A stretch of DNA of 64,000 bases from Bacteroides sp. GM023 (lineage in GTDB: Bacteria; Bacteroidota; Bacteroidia; Bacteroidales; Bacteroidaceae), in assembly GCF_014750685.1 (NCBI RefSeq), contig NZ_JAAXGE010000003.1:372001-436000 (forward strand), read 5' to 3'. The notes under the pieces were generated by a model. It worked only from the letters and a program-made list of their open reading frames with translations. It was not told the DNA's origin and searched no databases. How positions within the stretch are numbered: position 1 is the first letter of the stretch; every line of letters starts with the position of its first letter. A program made the translations under genes and the position numbers. This document shows positions 1 through 8,601 of this stretch, piece after piece.

Positions 1-191
1 ATACCGATGAACTGCGCCTCTTTGGCATTATGGAACTGGAGTCCGAAACCGTCGCTTCCGAATATCATTCCCACTACAAGGAACAGTAATAACGTGGGTA
101 CTCCAAAGCGGTATCCGGTCTTTCCAACGACTATGCTGACGAAAAGTAAGATAGAACCGATAAGTAAAGTGTTTTCTGCTGTAAATATCAT
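1..191 (-). CDS. Potassium/proton antiporter (NhaP2/CvrA-type), N-terminal fragment
   Basis: Only the first 63 codons are present; the gene runs off the left edge. The protein opens with MIFTAENTLLIGSILLFVSI, then a Gly-rich second hydrophobic segment around residues 32-50 (VPTLLLFLVVGMIFGSDGFG). This is the usual start of cation:proton antiporter-1 (CPA1) exchangers of the NhaP2/CvrA type, integral inner-membrane proteins that exchange K+ or Na+ for H+. The ATG at 189-191 is the first start after an AT-rich gap. A near-match to the -7 box (TAACTTCG on the minus strand, 241-248) lies about 50 bases upstream. It is divergent from the uracil permease. Family assignment is fairly safe; the ion specificity is not visible from the fragment. 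Confidence 0.75.
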   Translation of the reverse strand, partial: MIFTAENTLLIGSILLFVSIVVGKTGYRFGVPTLLLFLVVGMIFGSDGFGLQFHNAKEAQFIG

Positions 192-325
192 AGGCAATAT
201 ATTATAAAGTTATAAAAATGTCGTATTGGTTTTCACTGTGCGAAGTTACACATATTTAACAACAAATAAAACCCCCTTTTGGATGTAATTTTGTGAAAAA
301 AGGTAGTTAAATTGTCTAAAAATAC

Positions 326-333
326 TAATTTTG
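326..333 (+). promoter_or_regulatory. -7 promoter element of the uracil permease gene
   Basis: TAATTTTG matches the Bacteroides primary-sigma -7 consensus TAnnTTTG and sits 24 bases before the ATG at 358. No good TTTG lies 19-21 bases upstream. The box overlaps the possible TTG start at 331, which rules that start out. Confidence 0.7.
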
Positions 334-357
334 CACTCAATTATCTACATTATACTT

Positions 358-1542
358 ATGGATTCAAATAATCTAACACCTTTGAAGAAAGGGGTGGTGG
401 GAGTACAATTTTTGTTTGTAGCTTTTGGCGCTACGGTACTCGTGCCGTTATTGGTGGGGCTCGACCCTTCGACAGCTCTGTTCACAGCAGGCATTGGTAC
501 ACTCATCTTTCATGCCGTCACCCGGGGAAAGGTTCCTATCTTCTTAGGGAGTAGTTTTGCCTTTATAGCACCCATTATCAAAGCGACGGAACTGTATGGA
601 CTGCCCGGCGCGCTGTCCGGAATGGTTGGAGTGGCATTAGTCTATTTCCTGATGAGTGCGCTCGTCAAATGGCAGGGAGTAAGAGTGATTGAGCGTCTTT
701 TTCCGCCTGTTGTCATAGGCCCTGTTATTATACTCATCGGTCTGTCATTGGCGGGAACCGGAGTGCAGATGGCAAAGGAGAACTGGGTATTGGCTCTGCT
801 GTCACTGGTTACTGCGGTTGTCGTTTCCATGAAGGCGAAAGGACTTTTGAAGCTGATTCCTATCTTTTGTGGAATTATAGTCGGCTATGTAGCTGCGTGG
901 CTTTTTTATGATTTGGATTTGTCAGGTGTCAGGGATGCTGCCTGGATTGGACTTCCGCAGTTCGTCTTTCCTAAATTCTCCTGGGAACCTGTCTTGTTTA
1001 TGATTCCGGTTGCGATTGCTCCGGTGATAGAACATATCGGAGATGTGTATGTGGTGAATACCGTCACGGGCAAGGACTTTGTGAAAGACCCGGGTCTGCA
1101 TCGTACTTTATTAGGAGATGGACTTGCCTGCTGCTTTGCGGGATTGGTAGGTGGCCCGCCGGTCACTACTTATTCGGAAGTGACAGGTGCCATGTCATTA
1201 ACGAAAATCACAAATCCGCAAGTCATACGGATTGCCGCTATTTCTGCTATCTTATTCTCCGTGATAGGTAAAATCAGTGCACTCTTGAAATCTATTCCAA
1301 GTGCGGTATTAGGTGGAATCATGCTCCTTCTTTTTGGAACGATTGCTTGTGCGGGAATTGCCAATTTGGTAAATAACTGCATTGACTTGAGCCGTACACG
1401 GAATATTATCATCGTATCTTTGACACTGACTGTCGGCATCGGTGGCGCTGCTTTTACCTGGGGTGATTTTTCACTCTCGGGCATCGGGCTGGCGGCCTTG
1501 GTAGGAGTACTTCTGAATCTGATATTGCCGAAAAACGATTGA
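358..1542 (+). CDS. uraA: Uracil permease (UraA, nucleobase:cation symporter-2)
   Basis: Inner-membrane symporter of the NCS2 family that brings in uracil with a proton. About 394 residues and roughly 12-14 hydrophobic segments, the normal family length. Visible family signatures are the N-terminal GVQFLFVAFGATVLVPLLVG, the conserved acidic segment AIAPVIEHIGDV, and the substrate loop GLVGGPPVTTYSEVTGAM with its conserved Glu. I chose the ATG at 358 because an upstream TTG (331) lies inside the -7 box and the family starts directly before the first membrane segment. It is a single-gene unit, convergent with hcp, with a long imperfect hairpin between them. Confidence 0.93.
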   Translation: MDSNNLTPLKKGVVGVQFLFVAFGATVLVPLLVGLDPSTALFTAGIGTLIFHAVTRGKVPIFLGSSFAFIAPIIKATELYGLPGALSGMVGVALVYFLMSALVKWQGVRVIERLFPPVVIGPVIILIGLSLAGTGVQMAKENWVLALLSLVTAVVVSMKAKGLLKLIPIFCGIIVGYVAAWLFYDLDLSGVRDAAWIGLPQFVFPKFSWEPVLFMIPVAIAPVIEHIGDVYVVNTVTGKDFVKDPGLHRTLLGDGLACCFAGLVGGPPVTTYSEVTGAMSLTKITNPQVIRIAAISAILFSVIGKISALLKSIPSAVLGGIMLLLFGTIACAGIANLVNNCIDLSRTRNIIIVSLTLTVGIGGAAFTWGDFSLSGIGLAALVGVLLNLILPKND

Positions 1543-1543
1543 T

Positions 1544-1592
1544 AGAATCAACTCCTTTTCTACAAGAATCAATCCTTTTTCTAAAAGAATCA
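1544..1592 (+). repeat. Three copies of AGAATCA at 21-bp spacing
   Basis: AGAATCA occurs at 1544-1550, 1565-1571 and 1586-1592, with similar CT-rich spacers between. The exact 21-bp period suggests short tandem duplication just after the uraA stop. The last copy runs into the left arm of the hairpin. Confidence 0.7.
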
Positions 1593-1677
1593 CCCACGCT
1601 ACAGATTGAACTGCACCCCAAAAGTTGAATACCAAACTTTAGGAGTGCAATTCAGAATAGCTGTAGCGCAGGTGATT
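1588..1677. terminator. Long imperfect hairpin between convergent uraA and hcp
   Basis: Arms AATCACC (1588-1594) and CGCTACAG (1597-1604) pair with CTGTAGCG (1661-1668) and GGTGATT (1671-1677). An inner stem pairs TGAACTGCACCCCAAAAGTT (1607-1626) with its near-complement ending at 1654 (about 17 of 20), leaving a loop of about 8 nt. It lies between two convergent genes and could act as a bidirectional terminator. The inner arms look like head-to-head insertion-sequence ends; see findings. Confidence 0.6.
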
Positions 1678-1692
1678 TTTATTTATAAAGGT

Positions 1693-3324
1693 TTATGACA
1701 AGAATTTCATTATGTCTTCGTCCACAGTACTGATACCACCGATACCGAATTGCTCAATCAATACATTCTTTACATTCGGTGACAGGAAGGCGGGGAGAGT
1801 AGGGCCTAAGTGGATATTCTTCACACCTAATGCCAATAGAGCTAACAATACGATAACCGCTTTCTGCTCGTACCAGGCAATATTGTAAACAATAGGCAGT
1901 TTATTGACGTCGTCCAAACCGAAGATTTCTTTCAGTTTCAGTGCGATAACCGCCAATGAATAACTGTCGTTACATTGTCCTGCATCCAGTACGCGGGGAA
2001 TCCCGTTAATATCACCCAAAGCTAATTTATTGTACCGGTATTTAGCACAACCGGCAGTCAGGATAACGGTATCCTTCGGTAGCTTCTGCGCAAATTCCGT
2101 ATAATACTCACGGCTTTTCATACGTCCGTCGCATCCTGCCATGACAAAGAACTTGCGGATAGCTCCACTCTTGACAGCATCCACTACTTTATCAGCCAGC
2201 GCTGTCACCTGTGCATGGGCGAATCCACCGATAAGTGTTCCGTTCTCGATAGCTACGGGTGGCTGGCATTGCTTGGCATGGGCAATCAGTGCGGAGAAGT
2301 CTTTCGGCTTTCCGTCTTTCCGTTCAGGGATATAATGTGCGCCTTCCAGTCCGCAGGCTCCTGTGATATAAATACGGTCTTTGTAAGTAGCATTCGCACG
2401 CGGAGGAACGATACAGTTACTGGTAAACAAGACAGGGCCGTTGAAACTTTCAAATTCTTCTTTCTGCTTCCACCAGGCATTTCCATAGTTTCCTGCCAGG
2501 TGTTTGTATTTCTTCAATTGCGGATAGTAATGTGCGGGAAGCATTTCGCTGTGGGTATATACATCTACTCCTGTACCTTCGGTTTGTTCCAACAGTTCTT
2601 CGAGGTCTTTCAGGTCGTGTCCGCTGATAAGAATACCCGGATTGTTGCGGACGCCGATATTTACTTCGGTGATTTCGGGATTTCCGTAACTGCTTGTATT
2701 CGCTTTGTCCAGTAGTGCCATAGCGGATACGCCATGTTTCCCTGTTTCCAAAGTCAGTTGTACCAACTCTTCTACGGTAATATCATTACGGGTTAATTCA
2801 GCCAATGCGTGTTGCATAAAGGCAAAGATTTCCGGTGACTGGTAACCCAGGTTGTTGGCATGCTCTACATAAGCCGCCATTCCTTTCAGTCCGTAGTGTA
2901 CCAGTTCTTTCAGCGAACGGATATCTTCGTTCGGGGTACGAAGTACGCCTACCGTCTTGGATTTCTCTTCAAATTCATCTTCATTGCCATCCCAAAGACA
3001 TTCGTCGGGAGCATTTTCAATCGTTACCTTACTGCCGAGTTCTTTTTTCAGTTTCAGTCCTTCTTTGATTTTCCGGGTGATGGCATCCTTGTCAAAGTTG
3101 GCGTTGGTAATGGTGATAAACAGGGCATCGTAGATAAATTTGTCTGCGGCTTCAGAAGGATGTCCCTCTTTGCGCAGGTGCTCGTTGTAGACAGCAATTC
3201 CCCGTACTACAAAGAGTAACAAGTCTTGCAGATTAGCCACTTCGGATGTTTTACCGCATACTCCTTTCAGGGTACAACCTGTACCCATTGCAGTCTCTTG
3301 ACATTGATAACAGAACATACTCAT
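1693..3324 (-). CDS. hcp: Hybrid-cluster protein (hydroxylamine/NO reductase)
   Basis: Cytoplasmic iron-sulfur enzyme of 543 residues, the normal length. It reduces hydroxylamine and, in better studied bacteria, nitric oxide, so it protects against nitrosative stress. The N-terminal cluster motif is C5-x2-C8-x8-C17-x5-C23, the spacing of strict anaerobes. Hybrid-cluster ligand motifs are all present: [48 protein letters not shown] and [11 protein letters not shown]. The start MSMFCYQCQ is fixed by the first cluster cysteine. The gene is transcribed alone from a promoter at 3364-3371 that carries a dyad at about -41.5. The Crp/Fnr-type regulator encoded just upstream on the same strand is the obvious candidate activator. 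Confidence 0.95.
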   Translation of the reverse strand: MSMFCYQCQETAMGTGCTLKGVCGKTSEVANLQDLLLFVVRGIAVYNEHLRKEGHPSEAADKFIYDALFITITNANFDKDAITRKIKEGLKLKKELGSKVTIENAPDECLWDGNEDEFEEKSKTVGVLRTPNEDIRSLKELVHYGLKGMAAYVEHANNLGYQSPEIFAFMQHALAELTRNDITVEELVQLTLETGKHGVSAMALLDKANTSSYGNPEITEVNIGVRNNPGILISGHDLKDLEELLEQTEGTGVDVYTHSEMLPAHYYPQLKKYKHLAGNYGNAWWKQKEEFESFNGPVLFTSNCIVPPRANATYKDRIYITGACGLEGAHYIPERKDGKPKDFSALIAHAKQCQPPVAIENGTLIGGFAHAQVTALADKVVDAVKSGAIRKFFVMAGCDGRMKSREYYTEFAQKLPKDTVILTAGCAKYRYNKLALGDINGIPRVLDAGQCNDSYSLAVIALKLKEIFGLDDVNKLPIVYNIAWYEQKAVIVLLALLALGVKNIHLGPTLPAFLSPNVKNVLIEQFGIGGISTVDEDIMKFLS

Positions 3325-3363
3325 AACTTTTACGTTTTAATTAGTCTTATAGTTTATTAAACG

Positions 3364-3371
3364 CAAAAGTA
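3364..3371 (-). promoter_or_regulatory. -7 promoter element of hcp
   Basis: On the minus strand this reads TACTTTTG, a perfect TAnnTTTG. The predicted transcription start is about 3360, giving a leader of about 36 nt before the ATG at 3324. Confidence 0.75.
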
Positions 3372-3393
3372 GAGGAAAGGTTGAACGTAATTC

Positions 3394-3409
3394 TGTAACC
3401 AATGTTACA
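3394..3409. promoter_or_regulatory. Palindromic operator, likely Crp/Fnr-type activator site for hcp
   Basis: TGTAAC-CAAT-GTTACA is a perfect 6+4+6 inverted repeat. Its centre (3401.5) is about 41.5 bases upstream of the start inferred from the -7 box, the classic class II position for Crp/Fnr activators. The adjacent gene 3466-4134 encodes such a protein. Confidence 0.6.
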
Positions 3410-3465
3410 AGAGTGAATATTTTTTCATTAATTCTCCGGATTTTCTATTAATTACCCGAATTTCA

Positions 3466-4134
3466 TTATTGAATGAGTCGGATAAGCGATTCTTTTTGGA
3501 GAATCGTGATATGCTTCCGGTCGGCTATCAGTAAACCATCTTCCTGCATATGAGCCAGTTCGCGTGCCAAAGAAGGGCGGGAAACTCCAAAATAATCACT
3601 CAATTCCTGTTGCGAACGGTCGAGAGTGATATGTAATTGTTGCTGCTGTTTATGCAGCCGGAGCAGATAAGAAGCCAGTTTCTGCCGAATCGTTTTGAAG
3701 GACATAAAGAACAGCTTATCCGATAACGTCCGTGCATAATTGGCGGAAAGATTCATATAGTTTTCCAAAAACTGCTCGTTCTTACGAAACAGCGTCAAGA
3801 CGCTCGATTTGGGAAGTTCGATAACTTCCGTCGGTTCGTTGGCAGTCACTTCTACCGGAAAGCGATTCTCTTCTCCAAAGAGGAACAAGGGAGCAAGAGC
3901 CCTTGGCGCAGCTATATCTTCCACTTTGATAAGACGTCCCGAATAGTCAATCATTTCTCCACGCACACTGCCTTTTGTCAGAATCACAAGACGGTTGCAC
4001 ACATCTCCCTGGCGGGCAAGAATTTCCCCTTTCTTATAAGAGCGGGTATGGAAGTTGATAGCTTCCAAATCAGCGGAAAGCCTTTCAGGAGTAATACCGC
4101 GAAATAACGGATTATTGATGAGTGTAGGTATCAT
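3466..4134 (-). CDS. Crp/Fnr-family transcription regulator (possible HcpR-type nitrosative-stress regulator)
   Basis: 222 residues. The N-terminal cyclic-nucleotide-binding-like beta barrel (about 10-120) contains YKKGEILARQGDVCNRLVILTKGSVRG. A dimer helix (about 120-150) follows, then a winged helix with recognition region SQQELSDYFGVSRPSLARELAHMQEDGLL (about 173-202). No N-terminal cysteine cluster like that of FNR is present, so it is probably not an Fe-S oxygen sensor. It starts 12 bases after the histidine kinase stop and may share that operon. hcp is the next gene downstream and has a palindrome at the class II activator position. Family is certain; the HcpR role is an inference from position. 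Confidence 0.85.
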   Translation of the reverse strand: MIPTLINNPLFRGITPERLSADLEAINFHTRSYKKGEILARQGDVCNRLVILTKGSVRGEMIDYSGRLIKVEDIAAPRALAPLFLFGEENRFPVEVTANEPTEVIELPKSSVLTLFRKNEQFLENYMNLSANYARTLSDKLFFMSFKTIRQKLASYLLRLHKQQQQLHITLDRSQQELSDYFGVSRPSLARELAHMQEDGLLIADRKHITILQKESLIRLIQ

Positions 4135-4146
4135 AATGAGTGTTGG

Positions 4147-5460
4147 TTATTTGAATTTTAAAATAAACTTGGTTTCCTTATCCGGCAGTAGCGTAAGGCT
4201 TCCGCCCGAAAGGCGCATAATCTGACGGGAGATACTTAATCCGATTCCGCTACCCCCTTCCTTGGTGGTAAAGAAAGGAATGAATATATGCTCCGCTATC
4301 TCTAACGGGATTTCAGGGCCGTTGTTTTTTATTTCAATCAGTATTTCTTCCGCGTCATTGCAATAAGCCTGAATCTCAATTCTTCCATCCGGTTGGCTAC
4401 CGATAGCTTGAATGGCATTCTTCAGGAGATTGATAACCACTTGCGAAACCAAATTCTCATCTGCATATAGAATTAAGTCCGCAGGAGAAATCTCCGTATG
4501 GAAGAGGATATTATCACACGGATTCTGATGGCGAGCCAGTTCGACCATTCTTTCTATAAATGCCTTTACATAGAATAAAGAAGGTTCGGGAGCCGGTATG
4601 CGTGTGAATTGCCGGTAAGATTCTACAAAGGAGAGCAACCCTTTTCCCGTAGCACTGATAGTCTGCAATCCGTGACTGATTTCTTCGTCCTTGCCCTCCG
4701 ACATGGAAAGAAGCGTGTCGCAAAGGGAAGTGATGGGAGTGACCGAATTCATAATCTCATGCGTAAGTACACGCGTCAGGCGAATCCATGAATCTATTTC
4801 CTTTTCGTCAAGTTCGGTATTAATGTCATTCAGAGCCAGGATGCGCAGATGTTCTTTGCGCACATTGATTTCAGATACGCGTATAGACAGGTTGACCGTT
4901 CCCCGTTCATTATGGAAAGTTACTTGCAGCTTATCTCCGGGACGGCAATTTTCCATCTTGTTCATCAATTCAGTATCTACTTTGCTTAACTGGCGAACGT
5001 GCGTGAATATATTCAATCCTATAAGCCGCAGAGCTTCTTTGTTCTTCTGATAGACTGCCCCGTTGTCATTAAGCACCAACAATCCGGTGCTGACAAAGTC
5101 CAAAATCAGTTCGTAGTATTTTTCCTGTTGTGCCGTTTCCGACTTTACATTATATAAGATATGTCCCACCCGGTTGAGTGCTACATTAATTTGCCTGCTC
5201 TCTGTTGTTCCGTCCTCTTCGGGAAAACGAAAAGCAGTGTCATTATTCTCCAAAGCATCAATCATGAAAAGTACTTGCTTGATATGATGGCGGTATAGCC
5301 GCACTTGCCATATGACGCTTAGGATTAGCAAAATGGCGCAGATGCCGAATCCTATATATTCCTTCTGAAAGCCAAACCAGGCAGTCAGCAAACAAGCGCA
5401 GATAGTCAGTACTATTCTGAACCAATATCGGTAACTAAGTTGCCGGAAAAACTTTCTCAT
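4147..5460 (-). CDS. NtrB/NtrY-like sensor histidine kinase
   Basis: 437 residues in the inner membrane. Two hydrophobic segments (about 13-30 and 35-52) with almost no periplasmic loop suggest it senses from the membrane or cytoplasm. A PAS-like region follows (about 115-210). The phosphoacceptor is H234 in LTHEIMNSVTPI, the catalytic domain has the N box NLLKNAIQAIG (about 344-354), and the G box SGIGLSISRQI is at about 404. It overlaps the response-regulator gene by four bases (ATGA), so the two are translationally coupled. The partner is a sigma-54 activator, which fits the NtrB-type kinase core. Confidence 0.92.
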   Translation of the reverse strand: MRKFFRQLSYRYWFRIVLTICACLLTAWFGFQKEYIGFGICAILLILSVIWQVRLYRHHIKQVLFMIDALENNDTAFRFPEEDGTTESRQINVALNRVGHILYNVKSETAQQEKYYELILDFVSTGLLVLNDNGAVYQKNKEALRLIGLNIFTHVRQLSKVDTELMNKMENCRPGDKLQVTFHNERGTVNLSIRVSEINVRKEHLRILALNDINTELDEKEIDSWIRLTRVLTHEIMNSVTPITSLCDTLLSMSEGKDEEISHGLQTISATGKGLLSFVESYRQFTRIPAPEPSLFYVKAFIERMVELARHQNPCDNILFHTEISPADLILYADENLVSQVVINLLKNAIQAIGSQPDGRIEIQAYCNDAEEILIEIKNNGPEIPLEIAEHIFIPFFTTKEGGSGIGLSISRQIMRLSGGSLTLLPDKETKFILKFK

Positions 5461-6812
5461 AATCCGAACTTTTTCATCTTGTTATAAAGAGTCTGCCTCG
5501 TTATTCCCAGTTGGCAGGCAACTGCCGATAGATTTCCTGCACAGGCGTCCAGGGCTTTCCGTATCATCTGTATCTCCATCTCTTCCAGTGTAGAAATACT
5601 TTTCTCCTGAATCCCTGCCGTACGTGGAACGGATAATTGAAACAGCTCGGCAGGAATCAACGGGCTGTCATTGATGATGATAGCCTTTTCAATCACGTGT
5701 TCCAGTTCGCGGATATTTCCATACCAGGGGTGCGCTGTCAGTTTCTCTTTTGCTTCGGGCGTAAATTCCATCACAGCCTTGTCATATTGCTTGTAGAACC
5801 GTACGATAAACCTTTCCGCAAGTGGAATAATATCCTCTTTCCGTTCCCGCAAAGGCGGTATTTCCACATGAATGGTATTGATTCGATACAGCAAATCTTC
5901 CCGGAATTCTTCTTTCCCCACCATCTCTTGCAGATTCCGGTTCGTTGCGCATATCAGCCGGATATCAATGGGAATGGGAGTGTTGCTTCCTACACGCACA
6001 ATGCTTCGGCGTTGAATGACAGTCAGTAGTTTGGCTTGCAGATGATAAGGCAGGTTTCCTATTTCATCCAAAAACAAGGTGCTTTTATCGGCAGATTCGA
6101 ACTTACCTGCACGGTCGGTATGCGCATCCGTAAAAGACCCTTTCACGTGTCCGAAAAGCTCGCTCTCGAATAAAGATTCCGTGATAGTTCCCATATCAAC
6201 AGCAATCATTTCCTGATGTTTCCGATGGGAGAGAGAATGAATCTCCCGTGCCAGCATCTCCTTTCCCGTTCCGTTTTCACCGGTTATCAGGATATTGGCA
6301 TCGGTAGCGGCCACCTTTTCAATCAGCGTGTGGAGTTGGCGCATCACTTTGCTTTCTCCCCAGTACATAGCCGGGTGAATCGGTTCTTCTTTAGTGTTCG
6401 ATTTCTTTTCTTGAGATGTAGATGTAGATGTAGATGAGGATGCGGCTTGCAGGGTTGCCACTAGCTTTTGGTTATCCCAGGGCTTCACGATAAAGTCGTT
6501 AGCCCCTTCCTTTATCCCCCGGATAGCCAGTTCAATATCCGCATAAGCCGTAAAAAGTACGACCGGCAGCCCCGGACGTACTTTCTTTATTTCTTGCAAC
6601 CAAAACAATCCCTCATTACCGGTATTAATGCCCGATGTAAAATTCATATCCAGCAATATTACTTCAGGCATCTCTTCCCGAATGACGCTTGTCAGCGTGA
6701 CGGGCGAGGAGAGTGTAACGACTTTTGAGAAATAACTTTTTAAAAGGATTTGTACTGCAGTCAGCACCCCTTTATTATCGTCTACAATGATGATTGTTCC
6801 TGATTTACCCAT
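5457..6812 (-). CDS. NtrC-family sigma-54-dependent response regulator
   Basis: 451 residues in three domains. The receiver domain (1-120) has acceptor D55 and K110. The AAA+ domain (about 150-375) has Walker A GENGTGKE (178-185) and Walker B TLFLDEIG (245-252). The C-terminal Fis-type helix-turn-helix is LSAVACQLGITRQTLYNKMKK. The sigma-54 contact loop reads GSFTDA (225-230) instead of GAFTGA, keeping the key Phe and Thr. The linker is SSSTSTSTS, encoded by a hexanucleotide repeat. The nearest sigma-54 promoter I see drives the ABC operon at 8881, with paired palindromes upstream, so that operon is the likely target; this is inference. Confidence 0.95.
   Translation of the reverse strand: MGKSGTIIIVDDNKGVLTAVQILLKSYFSKVVTLSSPVTLTSVIREEMPEVILLDMNFTSGINTGNEGLFWLQEIKKVRPGLPVVLFTAYADIELAIRGIKEGANDFIVKPWDNQKLVATLQAASSSTSTSTSQEKKSNTKEEPIHPAMYWGESKVMRQLHTLIEKVAATDANILITGENGTGKEMLAREIHSLSHRKHQEMIAVDMGTITESLFESELFGHVKGSFTDAHTDRAGKFESADKSTLFLDEIGNLPYHLQAKLLTVIQRRSIVRVGSNTPIPIDIRLICATNRNLQEMVGKEEFREDLLYRINTIHVEIPPLRERKEDIIPLAERFIVRFYKQYDKAVMEFTPEAKEKLTAHPWYGNIRELEHVIEKAIIINDSPLIPAELFQLSVPRTAGIQEKSISTLEEMEIQMIRKALDACAGNLSAVACQLGITRQTLYNKMKKFGL
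6414..6437 (-). repeat. Hexanucleotide tandem repeat in the regulator linker
   Basis: AGATGT is repeated about four times on the plus strand inside the regulator gene and encodes the Ser-Thr linker. The unit is six bases, so gain or loss of copies changes linker length in frame. Confidence 0.8.
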
Positions 6813-6818
6813 TCTTGT

Positions 6819-6843
6819 GTAAGTTTGTAATGCGCAAACTTAC
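6819..6843. promoter_or_regulatory. Perfect inverted repeat over the response-regulator promoter
   Basis: GTAAGTTTG (6819-6827) and CAAACTTAC (6835-6843) are perfect 9-base arms with a 7-base spacer. The right arm contains the minus-strand -7 box TAAGTTTG (6835-6842). A repressor bound here would cover the promoter, so this is a candidate operator of the two-component genes. A 5'-leader hairpin is the alternative. Confidence 0.55.
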
Positions 6844-6888
6844 GAAAAAAGTAGTTGATAATTCAATATTTGGATTTCAAAATTAAAT

Positions 6889-7692
6889 TTACAGCCATTG
6901 GAACTTCAATCCGAAGGACAGGCTCAGATAATCACGCGGACGGAGATAACTGTTATTGACAGCACTAATCAGATACAGGTCGCACGTACTTATTTCATAG
7001 AAGAACGTCACCGATTTGGCCAGAAATCTGTGTTTCGGGTCAATATCATAAGTCAGCCGTTGCCCCATAAAGACATGGAAACGCACTTTACTTGAAAAAC
7101 CATAGTAACCTTTCGGATATCGCTCAGGTTCATTTACCCAAAATTGATTTCCGAATACTGTATTCACATAAAGACCACAAGCAAGTGGCTCCGCAGAGAA
7201 GCCTTTCCCTATATTAAGGCTCCAGGGCATATAATTCTGCTTGAGCGTCAAGGTTGCCTTCGCCTTCTTTGACGAATACTTCGGGATAAATCCGAGCAAA
7301 ACATCTGTTTCCCATTGATTCCGCTTACCATAATCCCAGCCTGTACCGAAAGAAAGCAATCCCATATTTCCGGCATATTGTATCTTGGAATGAGTCGGGA
7401 TAATTCGTTCCCAGTTTCTGCGCAAACGATGCACCCGTTTATCATAACGGGTATGCTTGACGGGCTTGGGCGTGGCAGGCAATACTGAATCCGCCTTGAT
7501 AATGGTAAAGACCGAATCCCCAGCATGAAAAGCAATAATCGAATCTTCCTTAATAACAAAATGGAGTGATTCCATTTTAAATGTATTAATGAGAGTATCC
7601 GTCTCGCAAGTGGCCGAAACCAGTAAGGGGAAGGAGAGGAGTACCGACAGCACTCCTGCCCGTAAGATATATTTAGTATTTAACCAGTTCAT
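6889..7692 (-). CDS. Predicted secreted/outer-membrane protein, unrecognised
   Basis: 267 residues. The first about 28 residues form a signal peptide (hydrophobic core VLSVLLSFPLLVSA). After a charged, Lys/Arg-rich stretch (about 75-100), the rest alternates aromatic and polar residues and ends in a Phe-X-Trp-Leu tail (LSLSFGLKFQWL), which suggests beta strands of a small outer-membrane barrel. I do not recognise the family. Its start overlaps the end of the phosphoesterase gene by 20 bases, so the two are co-transcribed and probably coupled. Confidence 0.7.
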   Translation of the reverse strand: MNWLNTKYILRAGVLSVLLSFPLLVSATCETDTLINTFKMESLHFVIKEDSIIAFHAGDSVFTIIKADSVLPATPKPVKHTRYDKRVHRLRRNWERIIPTHSKIQYAGNMGLLSFGTGWDYGKRNQWETDVLLGFIPKYSSKKAKATLTLKQNYMPWSLNIGKGFSAEPLACGLYVNTVFGNQFWVNEPERYPKGYYGFSSKVRFHVFMGQRLTYDIDPKHRFLAKSVTFFYEISTCDLYLISAVNNSYLRPRDYLSLSFGLKFQWL

Positions 7693-8476
7693 ATTCGTAT
7701 TTTTCCGGAGTTATGGTAAATACCAGGTAACTGCGATAATCCATGCAGTCACTGGTGATATAATGTATTCCATCATCAAATATTACATCATCCTGATAAT
7801 GGTGGGTATGTGCAGCCGTGCAGAATTGTATTCCCGGATATTGAGTGACATAACGATGGAATACTTTTGCCACGTTATCATTGAATACATCCGTATAAGG
7901 ACGCGCATGCATACTAATCACTGTCTTTTCAAACTCATCGCTTCTGCTCGTCATCTCCTGCTCCATAAAGGTGAAATCGGGAACAGGCTCCGAATAATCA
8001 TATTCCAGCGCATTGGTATTCAGGCAAACAAACTTCACATTCCCTGCAATAAAAGAGAAATTCGTAGCCCCGAACACCGCTTTGTATGTTTCCGCTCCCG
8101 TACCCAAACAGTCATGGTTTCCGATAATAGCCACATAAGGTACGTTTAGCCCGTTCATGATATCACGTTGCCAAAGAAACTCTTTCGTCACTCCGAAGTC
8201 ACTCATATCCCCGCCATGAATGACGAAATCAATATCATTCCGTTTATTAATCGCTTTCACGAAATCTTCCGTTTCGTCATACCAACGTTGTGAATCGCCC
8301 ATGGTTACGAAGCGCAGTGTAGTCTTCCCTTTGCAATTCGCTTCTATCTTTTCGATATTGTGTGCATTGACATTAGTTTCGCCACTGATGCGGACATCGT
8401 ACGGATGATAATCTATCATACCACATCCGGAGAGGAACAGACACGACAAGAGTACATATAAATTCTTTCTCATCAT
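7673..8476 (-). CDS. Lipoprotein metallophosphoesterase (calcineurin-like)
   Basis: 267 residues. The N-terminal lipoprotein signal ends LSGC (Cys about 18). The metallophosphoesterase motifs occur in order: GDSQ (first metal site), HGGDMSDFG (GD motif), IIGNHDCLG (GNHD, catalytic/metal), MHARPYTD and AAHTHHY (variant of GHxH). It is therefore a two-metal phosphoesterase held at the cell envelope; the substrate is unknown. It is the first gene of a two-gene operon with the envelope protein 6889-7692 and has its own -7 box at 8508-8515. Confidence 0.88.
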   Translation of the reverse strand: MMRKNLYVLLSCLFLSGCGMIDYHPYDVRISGETNVNAHNIEKIEANCKGKTTLRFVTMGDSQRWYDETEDFVKAINKRNDIDFVIHGGDMSDFGVTKEFLWQRDIMNGLNVPYVAIIGNHDCLGTGAETYKAVFGATNFSFIAGNVKFVCLNTNALEYDYSEPVPDFTFMEQEMTSRSDEFEKTVISMHARPYTDVFNDNVAKVFHRYVTQYPGIQFCTAAHTHHYQDDVIFDDGIHYITSDCMDYRSYLVFTITPEKYEYELVKY

Positions 8477-8507
8477 AATTAAATATTATAGTTTAGAAAA
8501 CTTTGTG

Positions 8508-8515
8508 CAAAGATA
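8508..8515 (-). promoter_or_regulatory. -7 promoter element of the phosphoesterase operon
   Basis: Reads TATCTTTG on the minus strand, a perfect TAnnTTTG. The expected leader before the ATG at 8476 is about 28 nt. Confidence 0.7.
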
Positions 8516-8601
8516 GAGTTTTCTATTTGGATGGACAACGGCTAAAATGCAAATGTGGACTGATTGAACAATAAATGTGTGAAATTGAACAGTTCGCTGT
8601 T

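Noticed and set aside
331..357. TTG start adding nine residues to the uracil permease
   Set aside because: It lies within the -7 box; the ATG at 358 fits the family start.
1544..1592. CRISPR-like array
   Set aside because: The repeat is only 7 bases with three copies, spacers are similar to each other, and no cas genes are near.
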